Part shown: positions 7,695 to 16,110 of the stretch, piece after piece
Layout of the letters: each line of letters opens with the position of its first letter
How positions within the stretch are numbered: position 1 is the first letter of the stretch
Source: JAKFDK01 sp036676195
GTDB taxonomy: Bacteria > Bacillota > Sulfobacillia > Symbiobacteriales > ZC4RG38
Direction of reading: 5' to 3'
DNA: 64,000 nt
Assembly: GCA_036676195.1 (NCBI GenBank)
Contig: JAKFDK010000047.1
Location: 3,174-67,173, forward strand
The notes under the pieces: model-generated
Told to the model about the DNA's origin: nothing
Seen by the model: only the letters and a program-made list of their open reading frames with translations
Database searches by the model: none
Program-made: the position numbers and the translations under genes

Positions 7695-8290
7695 GCGTTG
7701 ATTGACTCAATGGCCGCAACTAACCTGGCCATCGAGTCCTGATCGGGCATGAGCAGGAAATGGCCGCGTACATCTGCATTGAACCCAGTCTCCACCACCA
7801 GGGCCTCATCGCCGCCCAAAAAGAGGTCTGCCACCACTGCCTGCAGAATCGCACCCGCCATGTCGGTGACCACGGTCGGGGCAGTGGGCACAATCACCAG
7901 TCCAGTCCCATTGCTCATGGCATTCAGAAACTGAGAGCCACAAATATTGGCGGCCTCCCCGAGGGCGGATATGGCCATGGCATCCAGTTCCTGTGTCGTC
8001 CCGACCGGCATTTCAAAGAGGAGATCAACCACCCGGCGGGCACTGTCCAGGGTGAACATGAGCATGAGGTGACCGGACACATCCCCGGTGATGCCCACGT
8101 ATATGCCCACCACCACCATTTCCGGCCCGCCAGCCACATTCGGTACAATCCCAAGGGGCAGGAACTGGATTTTCGGGCGATCAAGAGCAATAGTCCCTGT
8201 AGTAATGGCTGACAGACCCCGAGAGGCGTCTTTCAGACCCTGCTCAATAATGCCCAGGAGAACTCGGAATTCGCTCTCTTCGAGTCTCAT
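7691..8290 (-). CDS. cheC: CheY-P phosphatase CheC
   Basis: CheC-family protein (199 aa) with two pseudo-symmetric halves. The second phosphatase motif is intact (ALGEAANICG, Glu112 and Asn115). The first looks degenerate: IIEQGLKDASRG keeps Glu16 but has no Asn three residues later, so probably only one active site works. The start ATG at 8290 gives the usual CheC N-terminus; its GGGAGGAG is about 13 nt away, slightly long. An in-frame GTG at 8326 overlapping cheA lacks an SD. It lies between cheA and cheD, as in B. subtilis. Confidence 0.92.
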   Translation of the reverse strand: MRLEESEFRVLLGIIEQGLKDASRGLSAITTGTIALDRPKIQFLPLGIVPNVAGGPEMVVVGIYVGITGDVSGHLMLMFTLDSARRVVDLLFEMPVGTTQELDAMAISALGEAANICGSQFLNAMSNGTGLVIVPTAPTVVTDMAGAILQAVVADLFLGGDEALVVETGFNADVRGHFLLMPDQDSMARLVAAIESINA

Positions 8291-8318
8291 TCCTGCACCG
8301 CTGCTCCTCCCTGGCAAC

Positions 8319-10430
8319 TCAGGCACTACGCTGCTGTTGTTGCACGGCGATGTTCATGAGGCTGGCCACATCCAGAATAATTGCCACATTCCCGTCACCA
8401 AGTAGGGTAGCGCCGGATACACCCTGCACCTCGCCGATAAACTTCCCGAGCGACTTGATGACCACGTCGCCTTCGCCAATCAGGTTATCGACCACGACGC
8501 CCATCTGGCGACCAAACAGGTTGACAATCACGACGAAGATGTCCTCCAGATCCGCCGGAGGGTTCAGGTTCTCCAGTTCAAACACCCGCTCAAAGCGCAG
8601 GAGCGGCACCACCACATCGCGGTTGACCACCACTTCCCGCCCACGAATGGTTTGCACCTGGTCCACGGGCCAACGAATGGTTTCGGTCACTGAGTTGAGT
8701 GGGATGCAGTAAACCGTTTCCCGATGCTCCACCATGAGGGCCCGGATGATGGCAAGGGTGAGCGGCAGCTTGATCCGGAATTCGGTGCCCTTGCCGATCT
8801 CCGAAAAGATCTCCACGGCGCCGTTGAGCCGTTCAATGTTCTTGTGTACCACGTCCAGACCGACACCGCGGCCGGAGATATCGCTGACCGTCTCCGCCGT
8901 GGAAAACCCGGGGGAAAAGATCAGGCGTACGGCCTCATCATCGGAGAGGCGGCGGGCGGCTTCATCGGAAATGAGGCCCTTGCGGACTGCAGCAGCCCGG
9001 ATTTTGGCCGGGTCAATGCCGCGACCGTCATCTTTCACCGTGATGATGATGTGATTTTCCTGATGGCTGGCCTCGAGCAGGACGGTGCCGCTGGCGGGCT
9101 TGCCCGCCTTGACCCGATCAGCCGGAGTTTCCACCCCATGGTCCACGGAGTTGCGGAGCAAGTGCATGAGCGGGTCGCCAATCTCTTCAATGACGGAGCG
9201 ATCCAGCTCGGTTTCCTCACCGCGAATGACAAAGTTGATTTCCTTGCCGGCCTTCAGGGATACATCCCGAACCATCCGGGGGAACTTCTTGAACAGGTTG
9301 TCTACGGGCAACATCCGGGCCCGCATGATTTCCTCTTGCAGCTCACTGGTCACGCGGCCAATATGGGCAGCCGCGGCCTGCAGCTCACGGACATTATCAT
9401 CACCCTCCCGCCGCTGCATTTCCAGGTGGCTCATCACCTGGTGCAGGCGGGTCCGGTCAATGACGAGTTCGCCTACCAGATCCATCAGCTTGTCCAGGAC
9501 CTCTACATCGACGCGCACAGTGCGGGCGGAACGCGGTTTGGTGCCCGCCTTATCCCCCCGCCGGTCTTCCTCTTCGGCGGCCATTCCCTCTGCCGTGGTC
9601 CCCCGGGCAGCCGGAGCCGATGCCGGTTCCACCTTCGGCAGCGGCAGGGCCCGCAGTTCAGTAATGCGGATCTCCGGCACTGGTTGCAACGCCTGGCGGA
9701 TCGCCTCTTCGGGCCGATCGCTGGCGAAGACCACTTTCAAGTCATCCCTGACCCGGTCCTGTTCAATGTCATCCTGGCTGGGCCAGGAACGGGTCACCTC
9801 GCCCACGTCGCCAAGGGAAAGTACGACCTGGAAAAGCCGCACAGCCGGCATCGGCGCGTCGGGCTGCAGGTTCACATGCAGAAAATACGGCACCCGGCCG
9901 TCCGGCACTCCACCGGTCAGTTGGTCGACTTCTTCCGGCGTCAGGGGTGGAACACCGGCGAAGACGACCCCGGCAGCAGCCGTTGCCCCGGCCGGCTCCA
10001 TCACCGCCGCGGCAGTTGTCTCCTGCGGGGTGGCAGCACCGACCTCGACTATCTGCAGACGCCCGACGACCTCGTCAATATCGACGCCGGCGTCGTCACC
10101 GCTGGCGATCTCCTCTTTGAAGGTCTTTAATACATCCAGGCAGGCAAAGAGCGTGTCGATGACCTTGGTGGTGGCACGAACGCGCCCACGGCGAAGCTTG
10201 TCCAGAAGGCTCTCCATGGCATGAGTCACTTCCGCCATCTTGCGGTGGCCAAGCGTGGCCGACGATCCCTTCAAGGTGTGGGCAGCCCGAAAAATCTCCT
10301 GCAAAGCCTCGGATTTCTCTGGCTCTTTTTCTAGCTTGAGTATATCAGCTTCCATTATTTGCAATTGCTCTTCGGCTTCATCGAGGAATACTTTAATGTC
10401 CTCGGCTGAGGCCTCAAACTCCAACCGCAT
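8319..10430 (-). CDS. cheA: Chemotaxis histidine kinase CheA
   Basis: Central kinase of chemotaxis, 703 aa. It autophosphorylates on the HPt histidine and passes the phosphoryl group to CheY and CheB. Domains in order: P1 HPt with His51 (RAAHTLKGSSATLG); a P2-like domain (about 175-305); P3 dimerisation helices (LVGELVIDRTRLHQV); P4 kinase with N box HLLRNSVDHGVE, G1 DDGRGIDP and G2 GRGVGLDVV; and the C-terminal CheW-like P5. The open frame extends to 10556, but ATG 10430 has GAGGGGGT just upstream and gives the conserved start. It overlaps the end of cheW by 17 nt. Confidence 0.97.
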   Translation of the reverse strand: MRLEFEASAEDIKVFLDEAEEQLQIMEADILKLEKEPEKSEALQEIFRAAHTLKGSSATLGHRKMAEVTHAMESLLDKLRRGRVRATTKVIDTLFACLDVLKTFKEEIASGDDAGVDIDEVVGRLQIVEVGAATPQETTAAAVMEPAGATAAAGVVFAGVPPLTPEEVDQLTGGVPDGRVPYFLHVNLQPDAPMPAVRLFQVVLSLGDVGEVTRSWPSQDDIEQDRVRDDLKVVFASDRPEEAIRQALQPVPEIRITELRALPLPKVEPASAPAARGTTAEGMAAEEEDRRGDKAGTKPRSARTVRVDVEVLDKLMDLVGELVIDRTRLHQVMSHLEMQRREGDDNVRELQAAAAHIGRVTSELQEEIMRARMLPVDNLFKKFPRMVRDVSLKAGKEINFVIRGEETELDRSVIEEIGDPLMHLLRNSVDHGVETPADRVKAGKPASGTVLLEASHQENHIIITVKDDGRGIDPAKIRAAAVRKGLISDEAARRLSDDEAVRLIFSPGFSTAETVSDISGRGVGLDVVHKNIERLNGAVEIFSEIGKGTEFRIKLPLTLAIIRALMVEHRETVYCIPLNSVTETIRWPVDQVQTIRGREVVVNRDVVVPLLRFERVFELENLNPPADLEDIFVVIVNLFGRQMGVVVDNLIGEGDVVIKSLGKFIGEVQGVSGATLLGDGNVAIILDVASLMNIAVQQQQRSA

Positions 10431-10911
10431 GACGACCCCCCTCAATCCGGGACAGCCGGTCTTCCCGGCCCAGTACCCGCTCCAGATCCAGGAGAACGAC
10501 CAGGCGGTCTTCGACCTTTGCCACTCCACCAATGAAGTCGCTATCGATATTGGCAATCACCGGCGACGGCGGTTCAATGGCAGCCAGGGGCACACGTAAT
10601 ACTTCGGATACCCCGTCAACGATCATGCCCACCGTGCCCAGTTCGCCCTCTACCACAGCAATCCGGCTGGCTTTGGTCAGCTTGGCCTCCGGCAGGCCCA
10701 GTCGGTTCCGCAGGTCCATCACCGGAATGACCTTTCCGCGTAGATTGGTGACTCCTTTCAAATACCGCGGTGTCCTGGGCACCCATGTGATGCGGTATTC
10801 AGCCGCTGGCACCACCTCGCGGACGACACCGATCTGCGCCCCGTAGAGCTCATCTCCCATCTGGAAGACGACCAGTTGAATTACCTCTGCGTTGACTTTA
10901 TCCTCGGACAC
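10414..10911 (-). CDS. cheW: Chemotaxis coupling protein CheW (copy 1)
   Basis: Scaffold protein that couples receptors to CheA. The 165-aa sequence has the CheW fold signatures VIQLVVFQMGDELYG, YLKGVTNLRGKVIPVMDL and a late GGVAKVEDRLVVLLDL. It sits directly upstream of cheA, overlapping it by 17 nt, and 3 nt after a second cheW-like gene. No chemoreceptor (MCP) gene is in the window. Confidence 0.95.
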   Translation of the reverse strand: MSEDKVNAEVIQLVVFQMGDELYGAQIGVVREVVPAAEYRITWVPRTPRYLKGVTNLRGKVIPVMDLRNRLGLPEAKLTKASRIAVVEGELGTVGMIVDGVSEVLRVPLAAIEPPSPVIANIDSDFIGGVAKVEDRLVVLLDLERVLGREDRLSRIEGGRHAVGV

Positions 10912-10914
10912 TCT

Positions 10915-11361
10915 TCACCCTCCTTGACGGCTGGGAACAGAAGCTTCACCAACCACTCGGGCCAAGTCCACCAGAATAATCAAACGCTCACCCTGACGGG
11001 CAACCGCCATGACGATGGGATCACTGGCGTTGCGGGCCAAATCGGACACCGGCTGCACCTGTTCGGTCGTGATGGAAAGCACTTCTGTAACCTCGTCCAC
11101 TACCAGACCGGCGGTGCAGCCACCAGACTCCACGACCATGATCCGGGCATCAGCGTCCGCCAGAGATCGGGTAACACGGAATCGCTTCGCCAAATCCATT
11201 ACCGGGACGACCTCGCCGCGCAAATTCAGGACGCCCACCACATGGGCCGGGGCTCCGGGCAACTGCGTCGGCGCTTCCCAGGCCACCACTTCCCGCACGT
11301 GGCGGATATCTACCCCAAAACTTTCGCGGCCGAGACGAAAGATGACTGCCTTATCCATCAT
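10915..11361 (-). CDS. cheW: Chemotaxis coupling protein CheW (copy 2)
   Basis: Second CheW-domain protein, about 148 aa, with AVIFRLGRESFGVDI, HVVGVLNLRGEVVPVMDL and a terminal GERLIILVDLARVV strand. It is divergent from copy 1, so the two are not a recent duplication. Start: ATG 11361 (MMDKAV) after a GGGGGTGGG stretch; the next ATG or an upstream GTG at 11373 are alternatives. Tandem different CheWs suggest arrays with two adaptor types, or a CheV-like role without a receiver domain; that is inference. Confidence 0.92.
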   Translation of the reverse strand: MMDKAVIFRLGRESFGVDIRHVREVVAWEAPTQLPGAPAHVVGVLNLRGEVVPVMDLAKRFRVTRSLADADARIMVVESGGCTAGLVVDEVTEVLSITTEQVQPVSDLARNASDPIVMAVARQGERLIILVDLARVVGEASVPSRQGG

Positions 11362-11462
11362 GGTTATACCCACCCCCGGCCATTAAGAAAACCTACGCCA
11401 CATATCCATTCCAGATAAAAAATGTAAGTACGCTTTCTACAAACAGTCAAAGAAATCCTCCT

Positions 11463-11726
11463 TCACAGGGAGGGAGAATTCCCCCGACGCCGCGGCTGAG
11501 AGCGAGAGCCGGGTCGCCTGGCACCCTGCCGCTGGCGGGGAGCCGGGTCTGTCCGTCGGGCATCCTCGGCCTGCTGGGCCAGAGTGACCTCAACCACCAG
11601 GTGGTCCAATTCGTGGCTGATCCCCCTGACGGCCTGCAGGCGTTCAGGGCTGTAACTGCCAGCCATGGATTCATACAGGCGGCGGCGCAACTCCTCAATC
11701 GACTGCATGGCGTTCAGTCGGTCCAT
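11463..11726 (-). CDS. Spo0E-like small protein, putative aspartyl-phosphate phosphatase
   Basis: 87-aa protein whose first half matches the Spo0E/YnzD pattern: two helices with IEELRRRLYESM, then a loop and the signature SHELDHLVVEV (compare SQELD in Spo0E). In Bacillus this family dephosphorylates Spo0A-P and so delays sporulation. The C-terminal 35 residues are basic, Arg/Pro/Ser-rich and look disordered. ATG at 11726 with GAGGGGG about 10 nt upstream; a later ATG (MQSIEEL) is possible. It appears to be the first gene of the chemotaxis operon, about 100 nt before the distal cheW. Family assignment rests on the motif and length only. Confidence 0.7.
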   Translation of the reverse strand: MDRLNAMQSIEELRRRLYESMAGSYSPERLQAVRGISHELDHLVVEVTLAQQAEDARRTDPAPRQRQGARRPGSRSQPRRRGNSPSL

Positions 11727-11763
11727 GCCAGTGTCGCCCCCTCAGAAGGCTAACGTAAGCACA

Positions 11764-11769
11764 ATTATA
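11764..11769 (-). promoter_or_regulatory. Predicted -10 element for the spo0E-like/che operon
   Basis: A perfect TATAAT on the minus strand about 40 nt upstream of the spo0E-like ATG, in a locally AT-rich block. No good -35 box is found 16-18 nt away (TATATA at 17 nt), and I see no sigma-D type sequence, so the sigma factor is uncertain. Confidence 0.45.
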
Positions 11770-11803
11770 CAGGAAGAATCTTTATGTATATAACAATAGC
11801 ACA

Positions 11804-11840
11804 GGCGCACCCCATTTACACAGGGAAATGGGTGTGCGCC
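11804..11840 (-). terminator. Hairpin terminator after dut
   Basis: Minus strand stem GGCGCAC(A)CCCATTT paired with AAATGGGGTGCGCC, about 14 bp with one bulge and an 8-nt loop, followed by TGTGCTATTGTTATATAC. It lies just after the dut stop and separates the rpsO-pnp-dut group from the chemotaxis operon. Confidence 0.65.
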
Positions 11841-11848
11841 GGCACCGT

Positions 11849-12301
11849 TCAGCGCAACCCAGTGTGACCGAAGCCCCCCGCCCCCCGGTCACTGTCGGCC
11901 AGTTCGGTTACCGGCTCCAGGACGGCCTGGCAGACCCGGGCGAGCACCAGTTGAGCCACCCGCTCGCCCCGCTGCACCACAAACGGCTCCTGGCCGTGGT
12001 TAACGAGGATAACCCCTACTTCCCCCCGGTAGTCGCTGTCAATCGTGCCAGGACTGTTCAGGCAAGTCACACCATGGCGCAGGGCCAGACCACTGCGCGG
12101 CCGCACCTGCGCTTCCACCCCCGGTGGCAGTTCCAGGCTGAGTCCGGTGGGAATCAGGGCCCGCTGCCCCGGTGCAAGCTGCACCGGCTCCGTGACGGCC
12201 GCAGCCAGGTCCATGCCCGCGGACTGAGCCGTCATGTACCGGGGCAGGGGCAAGTCCTCAGTTCCTGGTAACCGGTGAATCCTGACGGTCACTTTATCCA
12301 T
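11849..12301 (-). CDS. dut: dUTP diphosphatase
   Basis: Trimeric dUTPase that hydrolyses dUTP to dUMP, keeping uracil out of DNA and feeding thymidylate synthesis. All five family motifs are visible in the 150-aa product: AGMDLAA, PRSGLA, GTIDSDYRGEV, RVAQLVLA and the C-terminal DRGAGGFGHTG arm. It starts at ATG 12301, overlapping the end of the M16 peptidase gene by 8 nt, so it is likely the last gene of rpsO-pnp-M16-dut. In many Firmicutes dut follows the M16 peptidase in this position. Confidence 0.97.
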   Translation of the reverse strand: MDKVTVRIHRLPGTEDLPLPRYMTAQSAGMDLAAAVTEPVQLAPGQRALIPTGLSLELPPGVEAQVRPRSGLALRHGVTCLNSPGTIDSDYRGEVGVILVNHGQEPFVVQRGERVAQLVLARVCQAVLEPVTELADSDRGAGGFGHTGLR

Positions 12302-13577
12302 GGGTCACCTCCGGGAAGCCGACCTGTGCCAGCGGCGGGTTATCACCCAGGGGACCGACCGCAGCCAGCACCCGGTTACCGTCCCCCAACAGACGGGCGC
12401 ACATTTCGGCCACCTGCTCCGGGGTCACCGCCTGGATCCGGGCCAGAACCTCGTCCGGGCTCAGCACCCGCCCGAAAGCCAACTCCCCACGTCCCAGCCG
12501 GGTCATGCGGCCGGAGGTGCTTTCCAGACTGAGCATGAGCTGGCCCTTCAATTGATCCTTAGCTTTCTCGACCTCCCGGGTGGACAAGCCGGACCGCCCG
12601 GCGCGGTCCAACTCCTGATTGATCAGTTCCACCACTTGTAGGTAGTTGGCAGGGGAAGTGCCGGCATACACCCCGAACAGGCCGCCATCACTGAATGAAC
12701 TGGTGTAAGAGTAGACGGAATAGGCCAGGCCCCGTTCCTCTCGAATCTGTTGGAACAGCCGTGAGGTCGATCCGCCGCCAAGAATGGTGTTGGCCACGTG
12801 CAGCGCCCAGATGTCATCGTGTTCCAGGGCGAGTCCGGCACCGCCTACCACCAGGTGGACCTGCTCGCTGTCCTTCGGGCACACCAGTGCCCGGTGGGGC
12901 GTCACCCCCGGGGGGGGCGACGGCGGGTCTGCGGCCCGCCGCCCACTGAGGGAGGACAAGGCTTCGGCCACCAGCGCCGTGAACCGTTCGTGTTCCACAT
13001 GGCCTGCCACCGCCACCACCATGTTCTCCGGTGTGTAGTGGGCCTGCATGTATTCCAGAATGGCGGGGCGGGGCGCGGTGGTGACCGCCGCCGCAGTCCC
13101 CACCACTGGCCGTCCCAGCGGGTGCTGCGGCCAGGCCGCCGCTACGAACAGGTCATGGACGAGTTCCTCCGGTACGTCCTCGTACATCTTGATCTCTTCG
13201 GCGATAACGCCCTTTTCCTTCTCCAATTCGACAGGGTCAAACAGAGAGTTTTGGATCATATCGGCCAGAACATCTACTGCCACCGGCAAGTGCTCGTCCA
13301 GTACCCGGCAGTAGTAGCAGGTCTGCTCCTTGGCGGTAAAAGCATTCAGGCTCCCGCCCCGGCCATCGATCTCTTCAGCCAGTTCCCGGCTGCTGCGCCG
13401 GCGGGTGCCCTTGAACAGCATGTGCTCGATCAGATGCGATGTGCCCTGCAGGGCTTCTGACTCCCAGGTCGAGCCAGCTCCAACCCATATGCCGACGGAG
13501 GCCGAACGGACTGTCGGTATGGTCTCAGAGACCACCCGGAGCCCGTTCGGCAGAACTTCTTTCTTGTAAAAGGACAC
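12294..13577 (-). CDS. M16 family zinc metallopeptidase (MlpA/YmxG-like)
   Basis: Processing-peptidase-like M16B protein, 427 aa. The inverted zinc motif HxxEH is present (HLIEH, His48-Glu51-His52), with the distal glutamate expected in the EIKMYEDVPEELVHD segment. The C-terminal half shows the GLAYSVYS region typical of the family. Start is GTG at 13577 with GGGAGGA upstream. In B. subtilis the homologue (ymxG/mlpA) also follows pnp. The substrate is not established; it is probably a cytoplasmic or membrane-associated peptidase, as no signal peptide is seen. Confidence 0.93.
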   Translation of the reverse strand: MSFYKKEVLPNGLRVVSETIPTVRSASVGIWVGAGSTWESEALQGTSHLIEHMLFKGTRRRSSRELAEEIDGRGGSLNAFTAKEQTCYYCRVLDEHLPVAVDVLADMIQNSLFDPVELEKEKGVIAEEIKMYEDVPEELVHDLFVAAAWPQHPLGRPVVGTAAAVTTAPRPAILEYMQAHYTPENMVVAVAGHVEHERFTALVAEALSSLSGRRAADPPSPPPGVTPHRALVCPKDSEQVHLVVGGAGLALEHDDIWALHVANTILGGGSTSRLFQQIREERGLAYSVYSYTSSFSDGGLFGVYAGTSPANYLQVVELINQELDRAGRSGLSTREVEKAKDQLKGQLMLSLESTSGRMTRLGRGELAFGRVLSPDEVLARIQAVTPEQVAEMCARLLGDGNRVLAAVGPLGDNPPLAQVGFPEVTHG

Positions 13578-13615
13578 CGCCGTATAATCCTCCCTACCCT
13601 GGCCTGGCCAGCCGT

Positions 13616-15937
13616 TTACCGGCCCGGCCCCCGGTCACCGCCGTGACCATCCCGGCGCGGGCCGCGGTCACCACCGAACCCGCCGCCGTCACGCCGCGGG
13701 CCCCGTTCGCCACCGCCAAACCCGCCACCCTCGCGCCGCGGGCCGCCAAAGCCACCGCCCTCACGCCGGGGCGGCCGGTCACCCATCGGTTCCCTGGCCG
13801 GGGGCTGGTAATTGGGGTCAATCAGCCGCTTCTGGGCCACAATGACCGCCTTGTGGGAGAGGTTGATGCGGTTCTGGGCATCGATTTCCGTGACCATGAC
13901 CGTCAGTTCGTCGCCCGGCTTACACACATCCTCGACCCGGTTCACCCGCTCTTCGGCCAGTTCAGAGATATGCACCAGGCCTTCCTTGCCAGGAAGAATC
14001 TCCACAAAGGCGCCGAAGTTCATCAGGCGTGTGACCTTGCCGGTATAGGTGGCGCCCGGCTCCGGATCCTGCACGATGCCCAGGATCATCTGCCTGGCCT
14101 TCTCACCCGATTCCGAGAGGACCGAGGCAATGTGAATGGTGCCGTCATCCTCGATATCAATTTCAACCTTTTGCTGTGGGTTCGGCGAGCAGTCAGTGAT
14201 GATCTTGTTGATCATCTTACCACCCGGGCCAATGACTTCACGGATCTTGTCCGGGTGGATCTTCAGGGTAATAATCCGAGGGGCCCATTTGCTCAGTTCA
14301 ACTCGTGGGGCAGGCAGCACCTTGAGCATTTCGCCCAGGATGAACATCCGGGCCTGGTAGGCCTGGGTCAGCGCTCGCTCAAACACTTCCCGCCCGGTGC
14401 CGGAGATCTTCATGTCCATCTGCAGGGCAGTGACACCCTGTTCAGTGCCGGCCACCTTGAAGTCCATATCGCCCAGGGCATCCTCAATGCCCTGAATGTC
14501 GGTGAGTACAGCAAACTCACCCGGGTCGCCTTCCACCAGGCCCATGGCGATACCGGCCACCGGCCGCTGCAGGGGCACGCCGGCGTCCATCAGGGACAGG
14601 GTGGAGCCGCAGACCGAGCCCATGGAGGTGGAACCGTTGGACTCCAGGACTTCGGAAACTACCCGGATGGTATACGGGAACACTTCCTCAGACGGCAGCA
14701 CTGGCTCCAGCGCCCGCTCGGCCAGGGCACCGTGACCAATTTCCCGCCGGCCAGGGGAACGCATCGGCCGGGTTTCACCCACCGAATAGGGCGGAAAGTT
14801 GTAATGGTGCATGTAACGCTTGAACTCTTCCAGGGTCAGGTCATCCAGGCGCTGGACATCGCCCACGGTGCCCAGGGTCGTAACGCTCAGCACCTGGGTC
14901 TGGCCACGCTGGAACAGGCCGGTGCCGTGGGTGCGCGGAGTCAGCCCGGTCTCGCAGTAAATGGGACGGACCTCATTCAGCTTCCGCCCGTCCGGACGAA
15001 GCCCATGTTTCAGAATCGCCTGCCGGATCTGCTCTTTCAGCAGCTTCTTGAGCAGGCCGCCGATTTGCTTGGTCTGGTCGGGGAACTCCTCGGCCAGCGC
15101 AGCGTGAACCTCTTCGCCCACCCGGGCGATGGCCTCTTCACGGGCCAGTTTTTCGGCGTTTTCAACAATGGCCCGCTGCATGGGTTCTGTGGCCAGGGCA
15201 CGCAGCCTGGCTTCCAGTTCAGCCGGCGGCTTGAACAGAGTGACCTCGCGCTTGGGCTTGCCCACGGCAGCCCGCATCTCTTCGATCAGGCTGATGATTT
15301 CCCGGCAAACGGCATGGCCCTTCAGGATGCCCTCGAGCATGATCTCCTCCGGCACCTCTTTGGCACCGGCCTCGACCATCAAAACAGCAGGATCGGTGGC
15401 TGCGACCACCAGGTGCATATCGCTGCGCTCCGCCTGTGCGGCGTTCGGCATCACGACAAATTCGCCATCGATCCGGCCGATAATGACTCCGCCAATCGGC
15501 CCCTCAAAGGGGATATCCGAAATGTGCAGCGCTGCGCTGGCGCCGATCATGGCGCATATCTCCGGTGCACAATCGAGATCTACCGACAGGACGGTGGCAA
15601 TAATCTGCACATCGTTGCGGTAACCTTCCGGGAAGAGCGGCCGGATCGGCCGGTCGATCAGGCGGCAGCTCAGAATGGCCTTGGTGGTTGGGCGCCCTTC
15701 CCGCCGGAAGAAGTTACCGGGGATCTTACCCGCTGCATACAAGCGCTCCTCATAGTCACACGTGAGCGGGAAGAAATCGATGCCTTCCCGGGGAGAAGCT
15801 GAACCCGTGGCGGCAACAATCACCACGGTGTCACCGTACCGGACCATGACCGAGCCGCTGGCCTGTTTGGCCAGTTTGCCCGTCTCCAGGATCAGCTCCC
15901 TGCCGCCGAGCATCATACGGAACTGCTTGGACTCCAC
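13616..15937 (-). CDS. pnp: Polyribonucleotide nucleotidyltransferase (PNPase)
   Basis: Phosphorolytic 3'-5' exoribonuclease of mRNA turnover. Two RNase PH-like domains (FPLTCDYEERLYAAGKIPG in the first; GHGALAERALEPVLP and VVSEVLESNGSTSMG in the second), then KH (IREVIGPGGKMIN) and S1 (YTGKVTRLMNFGAFVEI). Length 773 aa against about 700-710 in Bacillus; the excess is a C-terminal tail of about 70 residues after the S1 domain, made of repeated GGGFGG, RGPRRD and RREGG units that look disordered and RNA-binding. Start GTG 15937 with GGAGGAGGA five nt away. It lies downstream of rpsO, as is nearly universal. Confidence 0.97.
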   Translation of the reverse strand: MESKQFRMMLGGRELILETGKLAKQASGSVMVRYGDTVVIVAATGSASPREGIDFFPLTCDYEERLYAAGKIPGNFFRREGRPTTKAILSCRLIDRPIRPLFPEGYRNDVQIIATVLSVDLDCAPEICAMIGASAALHISDIPFEGPIGGVIIGRIDGEFVVMPNAAQAERSDMHLVVAATDPAVLMVEAGAKEVPEEIMLEGILKGHAVCREIISLIEEMRAAVGKPKREVTLFKPPAELEARLRALATEPMQRAIVENAEKLAREEAIARVGEEVHAALAEEFPDQTKQIGGLLKKLLKEQIRQAILKHGLRPDGRKLNEVRPIYCETGLTPRTHGTGLFQRGQTQVLSVTTLGTVGDVQRLDDLTLEEFKRYMHHYNFPPYSVGETRPMRSPGRREIGHGALAERALEPVLPSEEVFPYTIRVVSEVLESNGSTSMGSVCGSTLSLMDAGVPLQRPVAGIAMGLVEGDPGEFAVLTDIQGIEDALGDMDFKVAGTEQGVTALQMDMKISGTGREVFERALTQAYQARMFILGEMLKVLPAPRVELSKWAPRIITLKIHPDKIREVIGPGGKMINKIITDCSPNPQQKVEIDIEDDGTIHIASVLSESGEKARQMILGIVQDPEPGATYTGKVTRLMNFGAFVEILPGKEGLVHISELAEERVNRVEDVCKPGDELTVMVTEIDAQNRINLSHKAVIVAQKRLIDPNYQPPAREPMGDRPPRREGGGFGGPRREGGGFGGGERGPRRDGGGFGGDRGPRRDGHGGDRGPGR

Positions 15938-16073
15938 GCTGTTCCTCCTCCTGCCGCACCCCTGGCGCGGCTACTTGCCCTTATTGCTTGCTAACCTCTT
16001 GTACTTTGACGCCTCGGATATTATTTCCTCCGGAGGCATAGAATTTACTTCAATGGCCCAGAAATGCGTGAAA

Positions 16074-16100
16074 GGAGCCAAGCGCATCGCGCTTGGCTCC
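16074..16100 (-). terminator. Hairpin between rpsO and pnp
   Basis: A perfect 12-bp inverted repeat, GGAGCCAAGCGC/GCGCTTGGCTCC, with a 3-nt loop, 10 nt after the rpsO stop, followed on the minus strand by TTTCACGC. The T-run is short, so it may act as a partial terminator or as an RNase processing site as in E. coli rpsO-pnp. Confidence 0.6.
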
Positions 16101-16110
16101 CCTGCTCGTT

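Noticed and set aside
8724..10224. Long overlapping plus-strand frames across cheA
   Set aside because: Both are shadows of cheA; they lack motifs and start signals.
13439..15802. 787-codon open frame on the plus strand across pnp
   Set aside because: It is the antisense shadow of pnp, whose minus-strand product has complete PNPase domains. The plus frame has no SD and a composition rich in His, Gln and Arg typical of antisense frames in GC-rich DNA.
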